This document shows, piece by piece, positions 16,942 to 20,051 of a stretch of 20,051 bases of DNA. Position 1 is the stretch's first letter, and each line of letters opens with the position of its first letter. The translations under genes were made by a program, and so were the position numbers. Source of the DNA: a bacterium (GTDB taxonomy: Bacteria; UBP14; UBA6098; B30-G16). Below the pieces are notes generated by a model that was given only the letters and a program-made list of their open reading frames with translations, ran no database searches and was not told the DNA's origin. The DNA lies in NCBI GenBank assembly GCA_030620455.1, contig JAUXEQ010000003.1, forward strand, positions 1 to 20,051, written 5' to 3'.

Positions 16942-17904
16942 ATGGAAATAATTGAATATGATTCTAAATACAAGGAATTATGGGAGGATTTTTTAGAAAA
17001 TTCTAACAACGGAACGATTTTCTCTAGCCAATCATTCCTGAGTTATCATCCTCCTCATCGCTTTGAGCACAATCATTTGCTCTTTAAAGATAGGGGTAAG
17101 CTTATATCGCTTTTCCCAGCGGCAATCTGTTATGTAAACCAGAAAAAAATTCTGGTCTCACATCCAGGAGCATCTTTTGGAAGTTTCATAACAAGAAAAG
17201 CAACTGGGGTTTCGGAAGCGATATCCCTGACACAAAGATTAATAGACTATTGTTTGAAAAACGATTTTTACGGAGTAGAAATTACGCGACCTCCATGGAT
17301 CTATTACGAATATCCTGAAGATCATTTCGATTTTGCACTTTTCAACGCCGGTGCACATCATACGAAGAGAGAATTATCTGCGGTTGTGCCTATTTTTTCA
17401 GATCATAATGTAAATTTGTCGCTTTTCAAACCAGAAGCTCGAACTGCAATGAGAAGGGCAAAACGGAGCGGTATAACGATATCTCTAACTGACCGCTGGG
17501 CAGAATTCTATGAAATTCTCAAGAAAAATCTCTCTCTACGTCACGGTGTTAAACCTACTCATACTTTGAAAGAGATTAAGAAACTTGATCAACTTATTCC
17601 TGATCGGTTAATTCTTTTTGGAGCTTTTTTGGAGGGAATGATGATTGCAGGTTCGACTATTTTTATTTGTAATCCTCGAACGATGTTATCCTTTTACATA
17701 AGCCAGGATTATGAACACCAGAATCTACGACCGTTAAATCTGTTATTTACAGAAATTATGAACTGGGCATCAAAAAATAATTTCAAGTGGCTTGATTTTG
17801 GGACATATACATTGAATAACATACCTAATTTCGGTCTTGCAAGATTTAAAGAATCGTTGGGAGCAAAAGGAATTTTCAGAGATACATTGAGTTTGAAACT
17901 CTGA
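16942..17904 (+). CDS. FemAB/GNAT-fold acyltransferase family protein
   Basis: A 320-residue soluble protein with the layout of the FemAB-like (BioF2/Acetyltransf_6) branch of the GNAT fold. An N-terminal half begins EYDSKYKELWEDFLENSNNGTIF, the usual opening of this family, followed by a LLFKDRGKLISLFPAAI strand pair. A second GNAT half spans about residues 155-320, with RTAMRRAKRSGI, the LFGAFLEGMMIAGSTIF beta hairpin, and WLDFGTYT followed by GLARFKESLGAKG near the C-terminus. Relatives add amino acids to peptidoglycan bridges or acylate sugars and lipids; the substrate here is unknown. I chose ATG 16942 over 16918 because the longer start falls between promoter boxes and family members begin about here. 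The gene is divergent from the TonB-dependent receptor, with two inverted repeats between them; whether they are co-regulated is inference. Confidence 0.8.
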   Translation: MEIIEYDSKYKELWEDFLENSNNGTIFSSQSFLSYHPPHRFEHNHLLFKDRGKLISLFPAAICYVNQKKILVSHPGASFGSFITRKATGVSEAISLTQRLIDYCLKNDFYGVEITRPPWIYYEYPEDHFDFALFNAGAHHTKRELSAVVPIFSDHNVNLSLFKPEARTAMRRAKRSGITISLTDRWAEFYEILKKNLSLRHGVKPTHTLKEIKKLDQLIPDRLILFGAFLEGMMIAGSTIFICNPRTMLSFYISQDYEHQNLRPLNLLFTEIMNWASKNNFKWLDFGTYTLNNIPNFGLARFKESLGAKGIFRDTLSLKL

Positions 17905-17980
17905 TTGGAGAGTTCAATATTTGCATATGGAAGCTTTTCATCGGGATTGTGAAAAATCAAAGTTCTATATTAGGATTTAA

Positions 17981-18064
17981 TGCCGGAGGGGGGATTTGAA
18001 CCCCCACGAGTCTAAACTCACTAGACCCTGAATCTAACGTGTCTGCCAATTCCACCACTCCGGC
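17981..18064 (-). tRNA. tRNA-Leu (anticodon CAG)
   Basis: An 84-nt class II tRNA on the minus strand. The acceptor stem GCCGGAG/CTCCGGC is perfect and the discriminator is A. The D arm contains GTGGTGGAATTGGCAGAC. The anticodon stem TTAGA/TCTAG closes loop TTCAGGG, reading CAG. The long variable arm is GAGT-TTAG-ACTC, and the T arm is GGGGG-TTCAAAT-CCCCC. CCA is not encoded. It is convergent with the acyltransferase gene. I found no convincing promoter in the A+T-rich 18065-18220 stretch. Confidence 0.96.
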
Positions 18065-18236
18065 AAATTAAATTTTTCAAATTTTTAAGGTGTAAAGAAT
18101 ATTGAGTAACTGCACTAAAATATTATAAATTCTATAAATCGTTTAATGCCAATTAAGATATTTTAACTTAAAAATGTTTTGTTTATCGATGCATCGCTGT
18201 AATTTGTTTTCATATAAATAAATGTCAAGGGGAATA

Positions 18237-18701
18237 ATGAGGATTGTAGCAAGAAATAAGAAGGCTCGCAGAGATTATGAGATACTGGATAGATTCGAAG
18301 CAGGAATTGTACTTATAGGATCAGAGGTGAAATCACTTAGAGCAGGTAAGGCAAGTCTTAATGAATCTTATGCTCGCATTAAAAATGGTGAATTATGGCT
18401 TTACGAAATGCATATAAGTCCATATGATAATTCGAGTGTATTTACACCAGCACCTAAACGCAGAAGAAAACTGTTGTTGCATAAATTCGAAATATTACGT
18501 CTTAAATCAAAAGCCGAAGAAAAAGGTTTAACAATAATTCCTCTTGAGATCTATTTAAATGACAGAGGATTGGTCAAAGTTACAATCGCTATTGCAAGGG
18601 GACGAAGAGAATATCAAAAAAAACGATATCTTATACTGAAACAAATGGACCGAGAAAAGGAACGGGAATTAAGAGATTATAATAGGAAAAAAAGGTATTA
18701 A
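18237..18701 (+). CDS. smpB: SsrA-binding protein SmpB
   Basis: SmpB binds tmRNA and the ribosomal A site to rescue stalled ribosomes by trans-translation. The protein has 154 residues from ATG 18237, the normal family length. It shows the N-terminal NKKARRDYEILDRFEAGI strand block, GSEVKSLRAGKASLNESYA, the MHISPYDNS loop, RRRKLLLHKFEI, and a basic C-terminal tail ending YNRKKRY that enters the mRNA channel. The tmRNA-contacting residues cannot be checked individually here, but the blocks match throughout. I prefer ATG 18237, with AAGGGGA just upstream at 18227-18233, over the in-frame ATG at 18222, which precedes that site. The ssrA gene itself is not in the window. The lipoprotein gene begins 13 bp after the stop codon, so the two are probably co-transcribed. 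Confidence 0.96.
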   Translation: MRIVARNKKARRDYEILDRFEAGIVLIGSEVKSLRAGKASLNESYARIKNGELWLYEMHISPYDNSSVFTPAPKRRRKLLLHKFEILRLKSKAEEKGLTIIPLEIYLNDRGLVKVTIAIARGRREYQKKRYLILKQMDREKERELRDYNRKKRY

Positions 18702-18714
18702 TTAAGGAGAAAAC

Positions 18715-20051
18715 ATGAAAAAGAAATATCTTTTGTTATTTGTTCTCCTCATTTTTGCCACAATGATAAATTCCGGGTGCTCAAAATCCAGGAAAGAAAT
18801 AATTTCAAACAAAGCTGTTGTTGAACCCGTAAACGCAAAGTGGGGTGAAACTTGTAGAGTCTACTTCAAACCCACAGTGCCATGCGACTCGGTTTGGTTT
18901 GTTACTCTCCTTTACTTCAGCGATTCATTGGAAAATACAATATATACGATGACAAAAGGTGAAGATTACTTTTATGGAGAATTTACAGTACCAGAAAAGC
19001 TTCTTAGTGGCTATGTACAGATTCGTCCTATCTCACCTATCCCAGAGATGCAGATTAATGATAATATTGCACCATTAACTGTTCTCGATGGCAATGGCTT
19101 GGAAGTTCCCAGTGCACTCGAGATATTTGATCTTCCTTCAACTGAGAGGAAGAAATATTTAAGAGACTGTAATATCTATTTTTACAAAATATTAGCATGG
19201 GATGCAATATCCACAATTAAAGATTCTGAATTGTTAATTGAATTTATTTCTGAATTAAGGGGAGAACCACAATCCTCGGAAATTTTAATGAGTATATCAA
19301 TAATCTATGCAGCATTAGATAGTTTTAATACGGCAATAGATATCGGTCAAAGAATTCCACCAGGTCCTGATAAGATAGATGAAGTAGCATTGGCAACTAT
19401 ACTCGATAGACTTCAATGGAGCTCACAAAAAGATTCCGTAATTCACCGGAAAGTTCTTGAACTTGCCGCAGAAAAATTTAGTGAGAATTCAAATATGTAT
19501 CTGGGAATACTTCCAGTGATGCTTCGGTGGAATGATTTGATTACTACCGAAGAACTATCTGAATACGCTCGCAAATCCTGGAGAAGGCTGGATATGGAGA
19601 ATCCGAATGTACAGCTTTTGCAGAGTGTCTGGATGTCGGCTAAATCCTCTAATGACACCGCCATTATCGAGGAAATTATGCCTTTTACAATGGATTTAAT
19701 TAAGCGGAACCAACATCGAAAACTTACGAGCCATACAAAACCATTTGCAGATGATATCATAACCTCGATTAATTTCCTCGAGAATAAATTAGAGCCTGAA
19801 ACTGTTATAGAGCTTTGCAATCTCGCGTTTTCTAAGATTTCTGAGGTAAGTCGAACTGGTATATATAGGAGCTTTTTCACTTGGAAAAGGTCTGAAGCGT
19901 ATTTCAAACTTGGTGATATTACTAATGCAGAAAAGGATGCCTTGACTTTTCATGTAATAACTAACGATTCCATCTCGAAAAGATTTATTGAAAAAATCAC
20001 AGGATTACCTGTAGAGCAAGCTGTATCGATGCTTAAGGACAAATATCCCAA
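18715..20051 (+). CDS. Putative lipoprotein, 5' part (runs off the right edge)
   Basis: The frame opened by ATG 18715 stays open to the end of the window (445 full codons), so the gene is cut by the window edge. AAGGAG at 18704-18709, 5 bp before the ATG, fixes the start. The N-terminus is a lipoprotein signal: three lysines, a hydrophobic stretch LLLFVLLIFATMI, then NSGC with the lipidated Cys22. Residues 33-125 look like a beta-sandwich domain (AKWGETCRVYFKP, SVWFVTLLYFS, FYGEFTVPEKLLSGYVQIRP) with cysteines at 47 and 57 that could pair. From about 140 the sequence is rich in short amphipathic helices, suggestive of tetratricopeptide-like repeats. I recognise no enzyme motif in the visible part. 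Proteins built this way in FCB genomes can end in a thioredoxin-like domain, but that would lie outside the window and is only a guess. Probably co-transcribed with smpB. Confidence 0.8.
   Translation, partial: MKKKYLLLFVLLIFATMINSGCSKSRKEIISNKAVVEPVNAKWGETCRVYFKPTVPCDSVWFVTLLYFSDSLENTIYTMTKGEDYFYGEFTVPEKLLSGYVQIRPISPIPEMQINDNIAPLTVLDGNGLEVPSALEIFDLPSTERKKYLRDCNIYFYKILAWDAISTIKDSELLIEFISELRGEPQSSEILMSISIIYAALDSFNTAIDIGQRIPPGPDKIDEVALATILDRLQWSSQKDSVIHRKVLELAAEKFSENSNMYLGILPVMLRWNDLITTEELSEYARKSWRRLDMENPNVQLLQSVWMSAKSSNDTAIIEEIMPFTMDLIKRNQHRKLTSHTKPFADDIITSINFLENKLEPETVIELCNLAFSKISEVSRTGIYRSFFTWKRSEAYFKLGDITNAEKDALTFHVITNDSISKRFIEKITGLPVEQAVSMLKDKYP

Noticed and set aside
18187..18196. Palindrome CGATGCATCG upstream of smpB as an operator
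   Set aside because: It is only 10 bp long, has no spacer, and contains the generally over-represented ATCGAT/CGAT words, so chance is likely.
19443..19907. A 154-codon minus-strand open frame near the right end
   Set aside because: It lies wholly opposite the lipoprotein frame, which has a ribosome binding site, a signal peptide and continuous sensible protein sequence; the antisense frame has none of these.

Overview
The window is an A+T-rich stretch (about 38% GC by eye) of bacterial chromosome from a Gram-negative, two-membrane organism. A TonB-dependent outer-membrane receptor, a lipoprotein, a type IX secretion (T9SS) cargo with a C-terminal sorting domain, a PorU/gingipain-like C25 peptidase and a very long, insertion-rich SecA together point to the Fibrobacterota-Chlorobiota-Bacteroidota (FCB) side of the tree. 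One of its uncultured candidate phyla seems more likely than classical Bacteroidota, because the visible promoters look like TTGACA/TATAAT rather than the Bacteroidota TAnnTTTG type. The phylum cannot be fixed from this sequence. The region reads as ordinary core chromosome: no insertion sequence, phage, CRISPR array or rRNA was seen.

Layout. 1-359: 3' end of the 16S rRNA dimethyltransferase gene (rsmA/ksgA). 417-2117: a GspE/PilB-type secretion or pilus ATPase with its own promoter. 2311-6897: two genes in tandem, a small T9SS cargo and a 1259-residue PorU-like C25 peptidase. 6943-12836, minus strand: secA, fabD and a leuC-type hydro-lyase gene, probably transcribed in that order. 12988-13866: accD, divergent from secA. 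13951-14544, minus: rdgB. 14714-14785, minus: tRNA-Glu(CTC). 14831-16771, minus: TonB-dependent receptor. 16942-17904: a FemAB/GNAT-like acyltransferase, divergent from the receptor. 17981-18064, minus: tRNA-Leu(CAG). 18237-18701: smpB, followed by a lipoprotein gene (18715 onward) that runs off the right edge.

How the genes fit together. Several concern the cell envelope: SecA drives export across the inner membrane, T9SS cargo crosses the outer membrane and is processed by PorU, the receptor sits in the outer membrane, and FabD and AccD start fatty-acid synthesis for the membranes. secA-fabD and accD diverge from one intergenic region that holds a 16-bp perfect inverted repeat beside the accD promoter. 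The rest are housekeeping genes: ribosome maturation (RsmA), ribosome rescue (SmpB), nucleotide-pool cleaning (RdgB), amino-acid biosynthesis (LeuC type) and two tRNAs.

The most unusual points are a roughly 130-residue, four-cysteine insertion in the second nucleotide-binding domain of SecA; two genes (accD and the acyltransferase) whose promoters lie so close to the ATG that the mRNAs should be leaderless; and two inverted repeats 31 bp apart in the receptor/acyltransferase intergenic region.
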